DNA of 64,000 nucleotides. Source: Laetiporus sulphureus 93-53. Taxonomy: Eukaryota > Basidiomycota > Agaricomycetes > Polyporales > Laetiporaceae. Numbering within the stretch: the first letter of the stretch is position 1; the number at the start of each line of letters is the position of its first letter. A model generated the notes under the pieces. The model did not search any database. It worked only from the letters and a program-made list of their open reading frames with translations, and had not been told where the DNA came from. Made by a program: the position numbers and the translations under genes. Shown one piece after another: positions 49,444 through 60,360 of the stretch. The stretch is from positions 538,199 through 602,198 of the forward strand of contig NW_024468518.1 of NCBI RefSeq assembly GCF_001632365.1, given 5' to 3'.

Positions 49444-49936
49444 CAGTGGTTCCGGGGTACTCCAAGACTTATTGGTCTAGATGAGTTGACAGACATTGTG
49501 CAGTGAGACTTTGGCTTTTCGACCTTCTTTCTTTTGCCCTTTTTTCGTTTGCTTGATATCCTGCTCGCGGATCGTTACTCAATTCACTACGGTGCTATGC
49601 TGTATCGGTATGCGTCGCCAGCAGGTTTGGTGTTCTATCAGCTTCTCACTTGCCATGGCTCATGGACCTTCTCCCCCGGTGATCGTTGATCATACTTTGC
49701 TTGTTTGTTGTCGATACCTATTCCAGAACAGTTTGACATGGGCATAAAAAGGTACCGAGGCTATGCCTATTCCATGCAGGCCTTGCATATGTTACATTTC
49801 GAGCAGACTGTGCGCACTGGGTAGACTTCATTACGGGCTTAGTCTTGAAGGCGCTCCTAACCTTCTGCGCCACCATTGCGAAGTGGTCGCTTTTGATATA
49901 GTTGAATATAAATAATACGGTCTCGAGAGAAGACAT
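49444..49936. other. Intergenic region upstream of the tRNA
   Basis: About 490 bases holding the 3' region of the Sel1-repeat gene. No other feature is recognised. Confidence 0.55.
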
Positions 49937-50010
49937 GGCCGGCTAGCTCAGTTGGTTAGAGCGTGGTGCTAATAACGCCAAGGTCGTCGGTTCGATCCCG
50001 GCGTTGGCCA
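49937..50010 (+). tRNA. tRNA-Ile (anticodon AAU)
   Basis: A full 74-nt cloverleaf. The acceptor GGCCGGC pairs with GTTGGCC (two G-U pairs), with discriminator A. The D arm is GCTCAGTTGGTTAGAGC (A box). The anticodon stem TGGTG/CGCCA holds loop CTAATAA with anticodon AAT. The T arm carries GGTTCGATCCC (B box). There is no intron. The encoded CCA is absent, as in eukaryotes. Confidence 0.97.
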
Positions 50011-50013
50011 GAA

Positions 50014-50018
50014 TTTTT
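50014..50018 (+). terminator. RNA polymerase III terminator
   Basis: A run of five T on the sense strand begins four bases after the tRNA end, the standard Pol III stop signal. Confidence 0.85.
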
Positions 50019-50298
50019 GTCGGTGTCGCTGGGCACCATTCTGCGTTCCCTGTGCACCGTTCTGCATTCATGACTGAGTCCAGTGCAGGAACAGAGCAAA
50101 CAAACACAAGGCACATTGTTGACGCAGAGCCAACACGATGAGGGATACAGAGCGAACACGATGAGGGATACGGAGCAGTAACATACTGTTTGCATTATTG
50201 GTGAGTTACAACCCCAGAAGGTTGACAGGCGAGCAACAGCCCAACGTGCTATAAGTACCTATTATAATGCATATTATGCTGGCTTAGAGTGTCGTGTT

Positions 50299-52369
50299 TC
50301 AACCAAATAGTCGCGCCCATATCTCCGCGCCAGCTCTCTTGCGTTCCTCAGCAGCGCCGCCATTGCCAAGCACTGTTTTGTTTTCAATCGCACGGCGGCT
50401 GAGATAGGGCATGACCTAGAACACTCCATTTAGTAGGACAATCAAGGAAGATGGTTTATAAATCGGACCTCAGCCAAAGCGCCATAAGGGAGGTATTTCA
50501 GGACGAAGGGCGAGTCGCAGCGCGTCCGTTCGACGAGCGAGTTCGACAATGCATCACACATTCCTGGTCGACCTCGACTCAGCAGGACCCCAAGAAACAG
50601 GAAGATCCTCTTCTACGCACCATACAACTGTCCGATCGCAACTCTCTCGGTCGTTTCCACAGGCATGGCCACCGTGCCAGTCTCATCTTTCCTCGCAATC
50701 CCGAGTTTGAGCAGCTGATCGAGGATCAAATCACAGCTCCCCCAATTGTGCGTCCCGAAGAACACGCCGATCCGCGGTGCCTCGCCGTCGATGTCCTTTC
50801 TGACCTGCTGCAGAAGCATGACCACGCTTTCGTTGTAGCATGCGTCCGTCTCGGGCTTGGTGGACCATACCGGTGGTTGCGGGTCGGGCGAGATAGAGAG
50901 CGAGTGACTAGAGGACGGGTCAGAGGCATTGCGGGCAGCTTCGTGCGACACTATTTCCTGTGAATGATACGCGCCGCGGACGAGCTTCACGCCAAGTGCG
51001 TAGCCTCCGGTGCGAGCGGCCGCTATGCTCTGTCTCAAATATCCGGGTGTTCTGGAGTGTTCACGATGAGCCGCGTAGATACCTCTACTATGTCACAACC
51101 AGAAACTGACCGACGGAGGTATGCCTGATATGTCTGGTAAATCAACGGCTGCACGTTGGCTGGCTCGGACGGCGCAGATGAACGAAAGAATGACGACGGT
51201 TTAGCCGGCAGCTTGTTGAACTCGCGTTGCAGGGCAAGCGTGAACGCGTCGATCGCTGGCTGGTACCAACTAAGACCACAGCGAGCAGACGTCAGACAGG
51301 CTCTCAAATGAACTCTTACAGATGCACAGACCTGTGCTCCGCATCGACAGTTATTCGTACGTTTCGCGCCTTGGCTCGTGCACCGATCAAACGGAGGTCC
51401 TCAAGCAGTTCCTGCAAGTCCGCTGTATCTGCGCTCGAGAGAGGGCTATCCGGTGGCAAATTGGAAGAGAGGATATTGAAGTCCGTGGGGAGCGGCCGGC
51501 CAGGGAATGGGATCGGTGGCGAGGCTGCAGGGCGGCTGGCCACCAGGTGTTTCGAGAAATTGTACAGAGTCTCTGGACGAGGTAGCATAGCGCTCTGTGC
51601 AACGAAACATGAAGAATGCGCTCAACGTGGCAGGACTTGAGAGAGAGTTACCAGCTTGATCGCAACCCAAGTCTTCCGTCCAGTCACGCTTGTTCCATTG
51701 TTGCCCGAGTGCTTGTCTTCGAAATCCGCCGCGACGTCAATGCAGTGAAGAGTCTCCGCAACGATGTGCTTGTGCATAGTCTGTTCCGTCTCCCTGTCGT
51801 GTTTCGCTTGACCCGTTGCCTGGGCCTCGTCGACCTCGACGCTATACACGAATAGGCTACCAATGTTGTCCGACCGGAGTTTCTCAATCACCGGGACCGC
51901 ATCTTCTGCTGTGTCTCCACCGACGAACTAAATGCACATGAGCTGTAGCTATATGCGCATAGATGGTGAAGCAGACCTGGTTAAAGAACGTCGCCCGGAC
52001 GAATGCCTCCGTAAATTGCTTCAGTCCTGGTACCGAGGACAGCGCAGAAAGGATGGCCGGCGAATAGTCCACGAGAGGCGGTATCGAACACATAGTATAC
52101 ACCGCATAAGTTCTGATTAAAGCAGACAAAGGCGTCTTGTGTCGTTCGGAATCCGTCTTGCCCTCAGAATGGGCAGCATCAGCATGAATGGTACCAACAG
52201 CATTCCCGAGCAACACGGAGGCAGTCAGGACACCTCCACTTGCCAAACCAATTCGAAAGAGTCGAGAAGTACGGAAAGCAGAGCGAGAGGAGGTCGACAG
52301 AGTCCGAGCAGGAGGAAGAGCGTGCGCCCTGGCATTGACAAGCCTTCTGCAGGCTTGTCTGAACCACAT
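50299..52369 (-). CDS. PUT1: Proline dehydrogenase, mitochondrial, copy 1
   Basis: A multi-exon minus-strand gene of about 550 codons. The N-terminus (MWFRQACRRLVNARAHALPP, ARTLSTSSRSAFRTS) is a mitochondrial presequence, followed by a membrane-like helix. The PRODH barrel carries FFNQFVGGDTAEDAVPVIEKL, HCIDVAADFE, KLTAMLPRPETLYNFSKHL, VRITVDAEHRWYQPAIDAF, QTYQAYLRRTPGYLRQS, ALGVKLVRGAYHSQE, IGVFFGTHN, YGMCDALSNSLV and YLPYGALAEVMPYLSRRAIEN, the FAD/substrate signature. The enzyme oxidises proline to pyrroline-5-carboxylate and passes electrons to FAD and ubiquinone. A second close copy lies at 54084-56207 in opposite orientation, with introns at matching places. The start gives the presequence expected. 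Confidence 0.92.
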
Positions 52370-52603
52370 CCTGGATGAAGACGGGTCCACGCCGCCCACC
52401 AAAATAGACGCTATTATACGCGTCGCTTATCACTATCACTAGCACTATCCGCACTCTGAGGAGTCATCGCAGCCAGGGGGTGATCTACGAGGGTAAAAAG
52501 TGAGTCGAACACGCTCTCGAGCCCCAGCCGGCCTGTGTGCAGTACCGGCGCTCCGAGCTCAGAATCAGCAGTTGCTTCTTCTCCACGAACCTCGACCGCG
52601 GAC
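52370..52603. promoter_or_regulatory. Divergent upstream region of proline dehydrogenase copy 1 and BCP1
   Basis: 234 bases lie between two divergent start codons and must contain at least part of both promoters. No specific element is assigned. Confidence 0.5.
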
Positions 52604-53694
52604 ATGGCCAAACGAAAGCAGCAGCACCCAGACGATGTCGACTCGGACGGCGACAACGCCAGCGAACGTGTATGTCTCTTTCCGATGAGTTCTGTGTATG
52701 CATATCCGCCTCATCCGGCACGACCAGTAGAGCCTCGTGAATGTCGATTTTGACTTTTTTGACCCCAATCCGGAGATCGACTATCTCGCCCTCAAACGGC
52801 TGGCTGCGCAGCTTTTCCAAGCAGATTCGGAGCAGCTGCATCTCAATGACCTTGCAGACCTAATCCTATCGCAGCCGCTGGTCGGCACTACCGTAAAATG
52901 TGATGGGCGGGAGAGTGACCCATATGCATTCCTTACCGTGCTGAACATGCACGTCCACCAGGTCAGCTCGTACATCCTTTTTCTCACTTTGTGGAGCGCT
53001 CAACATGTGCAATAAGTGCAGAATCGTCCTTCGATCAAAGCTCTGCTGGAATACACTTCTGCAAAGTCGTCATCGGATGCCGCTTTCCACACCACCCTGC
53101 AAAATCTGCTAGGGCCCTCGGGCCTGACATCACAGAACCACGTCGGGTACATCTTCTCAGAGCGGTTGATCAACATGCCCGCGCAAGTCATGCCACACAT
53201 GTATCGCATGCTGGCCGATGAAATTCAGTGGGCTGTCGACGATGTCAGCCGTTCGACCTTTACTCGATCTGTCCGCGTGCTGATGCATCCCACAGAACGA
53301 GCTGTACAATTTCTCTCACTTCCTCATTATTTCGCGGACATACCGCCTGTCCCCGGAAGAGGAGGCAGAACTACAAGACAACGTACCACGGTCAAAGCGC
53401 CATAAGCAGAACGCCGCCACGAACTCTCAAGCTTCGTCTGGAGGCATAAATGCATTCCACCCCGAAGATGAATACATTCAAAAGGCATGCCAAACGCACG
53501 ATCTTTTCCGCGCCGTACTGATCGGTGTCCTGCAGATCGCTTTGCATTCTTTGGACTACAAGTTCACGCATTCGCAGCCACGAGAACAGGGTGCTTTTGG
53601 GTTAGACCAAGGAGGGCGAATGATGCTTGTGCCAGCAGCTCGCTTGCGTGAACTTGTGACAGTACTCACTGGAGCATATCCTCCACCGTCCTGA
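52604..53694 (+). CDS. BCP1: BCP1/BCCIP family protein
   Basis: Four exons. MAKRKQQHPDDVDSDGDNAS is the basic-acidic start. The first junction (CGT|GTATGT..GTAG|AGC) gives SERSLVNVDFDFFDPNPEIDY, the hallmark of the family. It is followed by LKRLAAQLFQAD, LADLILSQPLVGTTVK, ESDPYAFLTVLNMHVHQ, VGYIFSERLINMPAQVMPHMY, FSHFLIISRTYRL and the final LIGVLQIALHSLDYKFTH segment. The yeast protein acts as a nuclear export factor and chaperone for ribosomal protein uL14, and the animal homolog BCCIP is linked to BRCA2 and p21. All key blocks are present at normal length. It lies between the two inverted proline dehydrogenase copies. Confidence 0.92.
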
Positions 53695-54083
53695 CGAATG
53701 CTTGCCACTTTGGCTGTCATATAGATTGTTGAATCTTGGATGCATGTTAGACCGATGCTGCGTCTGCTCTGAAAGCCGTCACTCGTTAAGACTTATCAGG
53801 CACGGTCATGTGACCGCGATAACCTAGTCGCGTCTTGAAGCGACGCGTTGTTGCCTGAGATGTCTTTAATAGCTTATCCAACGACTGCTTGTGATAACCT
53901 ACACTGATGCGTATTGACATTTGCACTTTAGATTAGACTCACGCGAGGGCGCATCCTAACCGACGTCCGACTCATCCGAGATCGCCCCGAGGGACTGGCC
54001 ACGGGGCAGATAGCGATAAGTGCTACAAGGGATCTCTTTCCCCGTCGCTTCCGGCGGGCGCCATACGTTCCCTCCCATCATCC
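53695..54083. other. Intergenic region between BCP1 and proline dehydrogenase copy 2
   Basis: 389 bases with the BCP1 3' region and the promoter of the second proline dehydrogenase gene. No further feature is seen. Confidence 0.5.
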
Positions 54084-56207
54084 ATGATGTGGCTGAGACT
54101 GACCTGCAGGCGGCTCATCAGCGCCAGGACACACGCTTTCAGCTCTGGTCGGTCTCTGTCGACGTCGTCTCGTCCCATAAAGCCTGCTTCCCGACTATCT
54201 CAGATTGGATTGGCAACTGGAGGTATCCTCACTGCATCTTTGCTGCTCGAAAATGCCGTCGATACTATCCATGCCGATGCCGCTCATCCTGATGGCAAGG
54301 CGCAGTCCGAAAGGCCACCTACCCCTCTGTCTGCTCTGATCAGAGCATACATCGTGTATTCAATGTGCTCGATTCCACCACTCATCGATTACGCGCCTAG
54401 CATCCTCTCTATTCTTTCTTCTGTACCAGGATTGAAGCAGATAACGGAGGCGATCGTCCGGGTGACCTTCTTCGATCAGGTTCGTCTCGCTCCTTACACA
54501 CGCGCTATGATGGCTCATTTAAGTTAGTTCGTGGGCGGTGACACGGCGGAGGACGCTCTTCCATTGCTGGAGGAACTTCGCGCAGAGAACAAAGGCTGTC
54601 TATTCGCGTACAGTGTCGAAGTCGACGAGGCCGAGGCAGCTGGTACATCGAGGGAAGAAAGGCAAGCAGAGCAGTCCGTACATAAGCGGATTGTTGCCGA
54701 GACACTACACTGCATCGACGTCGCGGCCGACTTTGAGGACGAGCATTCACGCAATGGTAAACCTGATGTGCAAGGACGCAAAACTTGGGTCGCGATCAAG
54801 CTGGTGAGGCTCTTTGTGTGACTGTCCGTTGTTACATCGTTCATGTCTTTCCATGTAGACCGCAATGTTGCCACGCGCGGAGACTCTTTACAACTTCTCG
54901 AGACATCTGGTAGCCAGTCGACCTGCGGCATCGCCACCTATTCCATTCCCTGGCCGACCACTCCCCACGGACTTCGATGTACTCTTGTCTACTTCACCGG
55001 CTGATGGCCCTCTAACGAGTGATGACATTTCGGATTTGCGAGAATTGTTTGAGGACCTCCGTTCAATTGGTAGGCGGGCTGAGGAACGGAACGTGCGAAT
55101 TATCGTCGATGCCGAGCACAGGTTTGGGTATCTCTCGAGTGCATTTCATCATATGTCTAACGCTCCACTTGTTGCATCCTCAGTTGGTATCAAGTACGTC
55201 CATCGTGCTGTATGACAGCCTTATCGATTGACCTTGTGATCAGCCGGCCATAGATGCCTTCGCACTTTCCCTGCAACGCGAGTTCAACAAACTTCCGGAT
55301 AGGCCACGGTCCTTCTTCCGTTCATCACCGCCGGTCGAGCCAGCCGGCGCGCAGCCGCTGATCTACCAGAGCTACCAGGCGTACCTTCATCGGCGAGTTA
55401 CCAAGCTTGTTTTGCGCATACTTGCATGCACTTATCACACACCTTAGCACACCAGAATATTTGAAGCAGAGCATCGAGGCTGCCCGCGCGGGAGGCTACG
55501 CACTCGGCGTGAAGCTCGTCCGCGGCGCGTATCATCCACAGGAGCTGGCCTCATACGCCGCTGCCCACAGCGCCTCCTCCGCCTCCGCCTCCCATGGCAG
55601 CTCACACTCCGTCTCACCTGACCCAATGCCGCCAGTGCGCCTCACGAAGCCGGACACGGACGACTGCTACAACGAGTGTGCGGCGATGCTGCTCCAGCAG
55701 GTGCGGAAAGACATCGACGACGAGGCACCGAGGATCGGGGTTCTGTTTGGGACGCACAACTGGAGGAGCTGTGATCTGATCTTGAACGAGCTGCTCAAAC
55801 TCGCGATTGCGAGGAAGGACGAGACTGGCGCTGTGACCATGCCTGTGGAGACAACCGAGAGGGTTACGATTGGGCAGTTGTATGGTGCGCGTTCATGGGA
55901 ATCCGCTCGTTTCTAGGCACCCTTACCTTTGTGCAACGTAGGCATGTGTGACGATCTGACAAACTCGCTCGTCGACCGGACGCGTTCCGACTCGCCCTTT
56001 GTGATCAAGTACATTCCTTACGGTGCATTGTCCGAGGTACGCTTTGACCCTCGTTCTCTCTTGGTTTTCCTGCTTATCGCAACTCCTTAGGTCATGCCCT
56101 ATCTGAGCCGTCGCGCGATAGAGAACAAGTCGGTGCTCGGGAATGGCAGTGCAGCTGAAGAGCGTAAGAGAGCTAGCGCGGAGATCTGGGCACGACTGTT
56201 CGGCTGA
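54084..56207 (+). CDS. PUT1: Proline dehydrogenase, mitochondrial, copy 2
   Basis: The full paralog of copy 1 on the other strand. Presequence MMWLRLTCRRLISARTHAF with SLSTSSR, then FFDQFVGGDTAEDALPLLEEL, HCIDVAADFEDEHS, KLTAMLPRAETLYNFSRHL, VRIIVDAEHSWYQPAIDAF, QSYQAYLHRTPEYLKQS, ALGVKLVRGAYHPQE, IGVLFGTHN, YGMCDDLTNSLV and YIPYGALSEVMPYLSRRAIEN. All catalytic and FAD-contact blocks are intact. Introns match copy 1 in place, but the intron inside the LHR/TPEYL junction uses a GC donor (CG|GCGAGT), where copy 1 has GT. Same predicted reaction as copy 1: mitochondrial oxidation of proline to pyrroline-5-carboxylate. The two may be regulated differently, since their upstream regions are unrelated by eye. 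Confidence 0.92.
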
Positions 56208-56544
56208 GGCAGTGATGTGTATTCTGCACTTGATCACATCTAGTACCGATCGCGGATTCCCTTCACTGTGTGGATTCTCGACGTGTACTAACTGAGATAG
56301 ACTGGCAATGCCTGTGCTTTTAGATGTGTCATTTCTTACCGTTTCCTTCATCGTGTGGACAATCGATGGGTACTAACTGAGCTAGACTGGCAATGTCTAT
56401 GCTTTTATATGTGTCATTTTATAAAATACGAACAGTTGACAAATTTCATAGCAGAATAGTAGACGAACTGTTTCTCCAATTCCTCACCTCATCGCAGATA
56501 GAAATACAAAAACGCTTACTGTTGGTGAACAACTCGATTGCTCG
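56208..56544. other. Tail-to-tail intergenic region with a short direct repeat
   Basis: Contains a two-unit tandem duplication listed separately. Otherwise no feature is recognised. Confidence 0.5.
56262..56431. repeat. Two-unit tandem duplication, 85-bp period
   Basis: Units start with TTCAxxxTGTGGA at 56262 and 56347. Each contains GTACTAACTGAG.TAGACTGGCAATG, then TATGCTTTTA-like and ATGTGTCATTT words. The two are alike with scattered substitutions. They lie in the 3' flank of proline dehydrogenase copy 2. Confidence 0.8.
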
Positions 56545-58779
56545 CTAGTTCCGCGGACGGACCCACAAGCCACCCTTGATGAACACTGTGAACGCAGTGC
56601 TCGGCCAGCACTTCTCCACACTCTGACGCCCCTTGCCGTGCTTCCACTCCGGAGGCGGAAGCGATCCTTTGGGGAAGGCGTCCAGCGCAAGGTCGAAGCT
56701 CGAGAATCGTTGCAGCAGGCGCACTAGAAGGAAGGACGCTTCGCTCAACGCAAACTCCTGTCCAGGACACTGTTCGTAGGAGTGATCAGTGAAACGTCAA
56801 AATTAGTCACTGTGGTGGCGCACGTTTCTGGGCCCGGAGAGGAAGGGGATGAATATCCATGGTCGTTCACGATAATTTGCCGTCCGATTCGGATCGAGCC
56901 AACGGTCGGGATCGAATGCATCGGCGTCTGCTCCCCAGAGGTCTCGTCGGCGCTGCAAGGGGAGCAGCAGCCAGCTGAAGCGGGCCCTGTTGGGGAAGAA
57001 CAAGGGAGGCTGTCCCTCGGGCATGGGTAGAAGCACGTCTTTCACAGCATTGCGGATACCGAGCGGTGCAGGCGGAAACAAGCGGAGCGTCTCGTTAAGA
57101 ACAGCGGTCACTGAATTCACCGGGAACGTCAAATCAAAAGAAGCAGAATGCGCAGGAGCAGACATTGCGCACTATATGTCATCTTGCGGAAAGTTTGGTG
57201 TGTGGGAGAGCTGTCCCGACCACAAACCTCCAACACTTCAGTTCGCAGTCGCCTCATGACTTCAGGATGCATGGCAAGCAAATACATGGTGAGCGACAAC
57301 AAAGATGCCGTCTGACAGGTCCTCTGCTGTGAGGGTGCCAGGATAATAAAGCGGATGACGACCTACAGTGTCTCGAGACGCCATGAGGACATTGATTAGA
57401 CCATGACGCACGGTCTCTTCGTCTGTTGAAAAATTAAAATATGATTAACAGAAGCTTCATCCTCATGTTAAGCACTTGCCATCAGTGTCCTCTACCAGAC
57501 TATCCAACAAGGTCCTCTCCTCTTTCTTCAGCTGCACTCCGCGTTGCTTGGCTTGCGCCTTCCCTTGTAGCGCCTTCTCAACAGTTGGTTTTACCCAGCT
57601 AGTAATGACCTTGACGTGAGGCGTTGTTCGGTCTCCAAACAGCTCATATAATGGGAAGAAAGCTCCGAGCCTCCATCGCATTGCAATTGCAACTTGAACT
57701 TCCTCAAACGCATGCAGAAAGGTACCGTACTGGTCATCGGTAGCAGAAATCTTGCTGCCGTGGTGAGCAGGGAACGGTACTGGGCGTGACGCATCAAGCG
57801 AATTCGGACAAGAGCCGAGCAGGAATTCGAATGCTGCGTCTAGGGTGAACCGACCAAATAGATCTTGAATGTCAATGGGTCGACCTGAATCTGCAACCTC
57901 CGACAGAATGGCGAGCACTTTATCCGCATACTTTGCGAAAATCTCGAAGTCCGAGATGCGTTCTTTGCTCAGGAATGGCCGAAGCAAGGTGCGTTCCTTG
58001 GCAGCAGGTCGTGAATATCACCAGAAGACGCGCGATGATAGATCAAAGGAGGTACCTTTTTCCACGCATTTCCGTCACTGAGAAAGCAGCATGAGTTGCG
58101 ATTGCGGACGATCCATGATCATACTCACAGGGCAAAAATCCCTCGTCCCAAAAATGTTCCGCTTCAAGATCGAGAGAATACAGATCAGTAAAGGAGGAAG
58201 GGTGGACGAGGAAAGGATTGTAAAGCGCACGTTTTTTCTGCCGCCTCGAATCCCCTCTCGAACATGTCAAAGTTTGTTAAATGCACTGCGTGCAAATGCA
58301 ACTCATCCCGAGATATTATCTGGAAGTGTGTCATGTGAATGTCATTATTCAAATCAATAGTCGAATACAGGATAGCCGTACAATATCTTTCCAAAGTATA
58401 CGGATATTTAGAGTGTTGCACCGTGTTCATCTAGCACATCTGTCATGGCCTGCATAACGTAGCCGTGACGCAGTTCACTAGGGAAACGGAGCATGATGTC
58501 GATATTCCCTGGCCGTTTCCCTTTCGCCCGCGGTATAGGTGTGGCACCCAGTTGTCTCGCTCGCCAGTCGTTCCTCCAAATGTGCAGTTGAGAGACTAGA
58601 GGTATCCAGAGGAGAGGAGAGGATGCATATACGATGATAGCTACGGCGTCGAAGGCAGGACGGCGCAAGATGGATGTGAGAAGAACATAGGCGAGGAAAA
58701 CCGGTGGAGATAGTGTTTCAACTGCACTCAAAATAAAATTAGTGCGGTAGTAGCCAGGCCCCAGACTCAAAGATCCCAT
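56545..58779 (-). CDS. Cytochrome P450 (CYP63-like) with an apparent frameshift in exon 1
   Basis: A minus-strand multi-exon P450. Exon 1 has a membrane anchor (VFLAYVLLTSI, AVAIIVYASSPLLWIPLV), then GATPIPRAKGKRPGNIDIM. At HGATL the frame meets TAA, while family text continues one frame over as NTLNIRILWKDI. No intron explains this, so a one-base deletion is likely. The rest is sound: TNFDMFERGFEAAEKTGTFLGRG, LLRPFLSKERISDFEIFAKYADK, the I-helix SRDTTASLLSLTMYLLAMHP, ETLRLFPPAPLGIR (ExxR), FDPDRW and the heme loop FLSGPRNCPGQEF. One intron has a GC donor (GATG|GCAAGT). It resembles CYP63-type fatty-acid or xenobiotic hydroxylases of wood-decay fungi, and the substrate is unknown. Confidence 0.8.
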
Positions 58780-60360
58780 TATGATGTTTTCTCAAGAGGC
58801 TGCGACTAAGGATTCGTAGGCAGCTCTGAAATGAACAGATTTCTTGACGCCTGCAGTCGTCACCCTAAGTTCAGGTGTAACATGAAGCTTCGTGCTGGAT
58901 GGCCGTCCTGCTTCTGATTGTTTCATCATCCCCGGCAAGTTCTCAACCCTTCTTCTGGGTCGCCCAATTCGTGCGCGCTACAGCTGATAAGACCCTTGAT
59001 ACGTGATGCATCATGCTTGATGAACGTTGCGAAACGAACATCCATTTTGATGCAATCTTGTCTAACCCGGGATTTGGATGCCGGAGAGCCCAGTGGGATG
59101 CATATTAGCGGATGATGAAAAACTGAATGAACGTGCTCAATGCTCACAGCATGTGGATTGAACGCATGCACGCAACGCGAGAGCGCAGCGAGTTCAATGC
59201 ATCAAAGGAGCTGATACTACGCTGAGTTTTGCTGAGTTTGCGGTGGAACTGGCACAACTTTGTTAGGTCGTGTCAGTGGGGCTACCGTCCGTTCTGTTTG
59301 AAAATGATGCACCGAGCTTACTAGATGGCCGACGGCGAGCGAGACATCTGCCTGCTGAGTGTGAAAAGTTCAACCTGAACATGCCTATCACTAGAGTCGC
59401 GATAATTATATACGTTCAGAATGTGTGTTCCCCTCCGCCAGAATATTTTAAATGGCAGTTGATATCACGGCTTCGATCACATGCTAATAAAATGCTGTAC
59501 CGGAGAGTATGCCACGAAGCCTTGGCACCGGCTGGTGTGACATGAATTCAGGTCGCTAAGCACTGATGACTCGGAGAGGACAGAAAGGCAAAAAATGGCA
59601 CCGTCTGAGAAAATGTGCTATACCGCTACATGGCCGCAGAGCTCCTAGCATCCCCGGCACCAATGTATAGCTTTAACAGTGTAGGGCATGATTCGAGTAC
59701 AAACCGAAGTCCGGATGAGTGGGGATGAGTATCATTTGATGAAACCAGATGAAACATTAGGATGCTGCAGACTAGTAGTCCGCAATTAATGGCCCGGGCG
59801 AAAGAATAATTATCGTGGAATGTGTTTACCGGCAATCGCCGTCTGAAATGTCTCACGCTATCTCAGCCACCAAGTCGTTCGAGCTGCGTGAGCACCAACT
59901 ACAATATTGGCTAACATCACGACATGCTGGGCTTATGACAACGTTGAGACTGGGGCATGCAGAGTACACAAAACGCTCTATCTATGATAGTGGAGACGCG
60001 ATGACGGTAAAACTTACACGCGCAATTACCACTTCTCGCGCCAAATACTACGCTGGGTTAGATCAGAAAACACGCGGATTCCGTCAGACAGACATGATAC
60101 AGTTTGGCTCGGAGATGAGGTGAAGTTCCTTACCGAATTTGTTTTTCCTTGCGGCTAAGCACGAGGTCCAACCAACTGCACGCGTTCCAACCAACTGCGA
60201 GAGCCATGAGTGGATATACGTATTCGCTGATTCCAGCCGTATGTCTCACAGGAATATTTGAACTCAGATATCACAGCCACCTGGTGTGGTGCGGTAAAAG
60301 AGAATGGGATATTCACAGTGGCTACAAAACTCATTTTCTTCTGACCTGCATGCTAGCAGG
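58780..60360. other. Long intergenic region
   Basis: About 1.6 kb, AT-rich, between divergent genes. No family-like coding sequence, RNA gene or terminal repeats were found. Confidence 0.5.

Noticed and set aside
54505..54937. Minus-strand frames over proline dehydrogenase copy 2
   Set aside because: They are antisense shadows of the conserved barrel domain.
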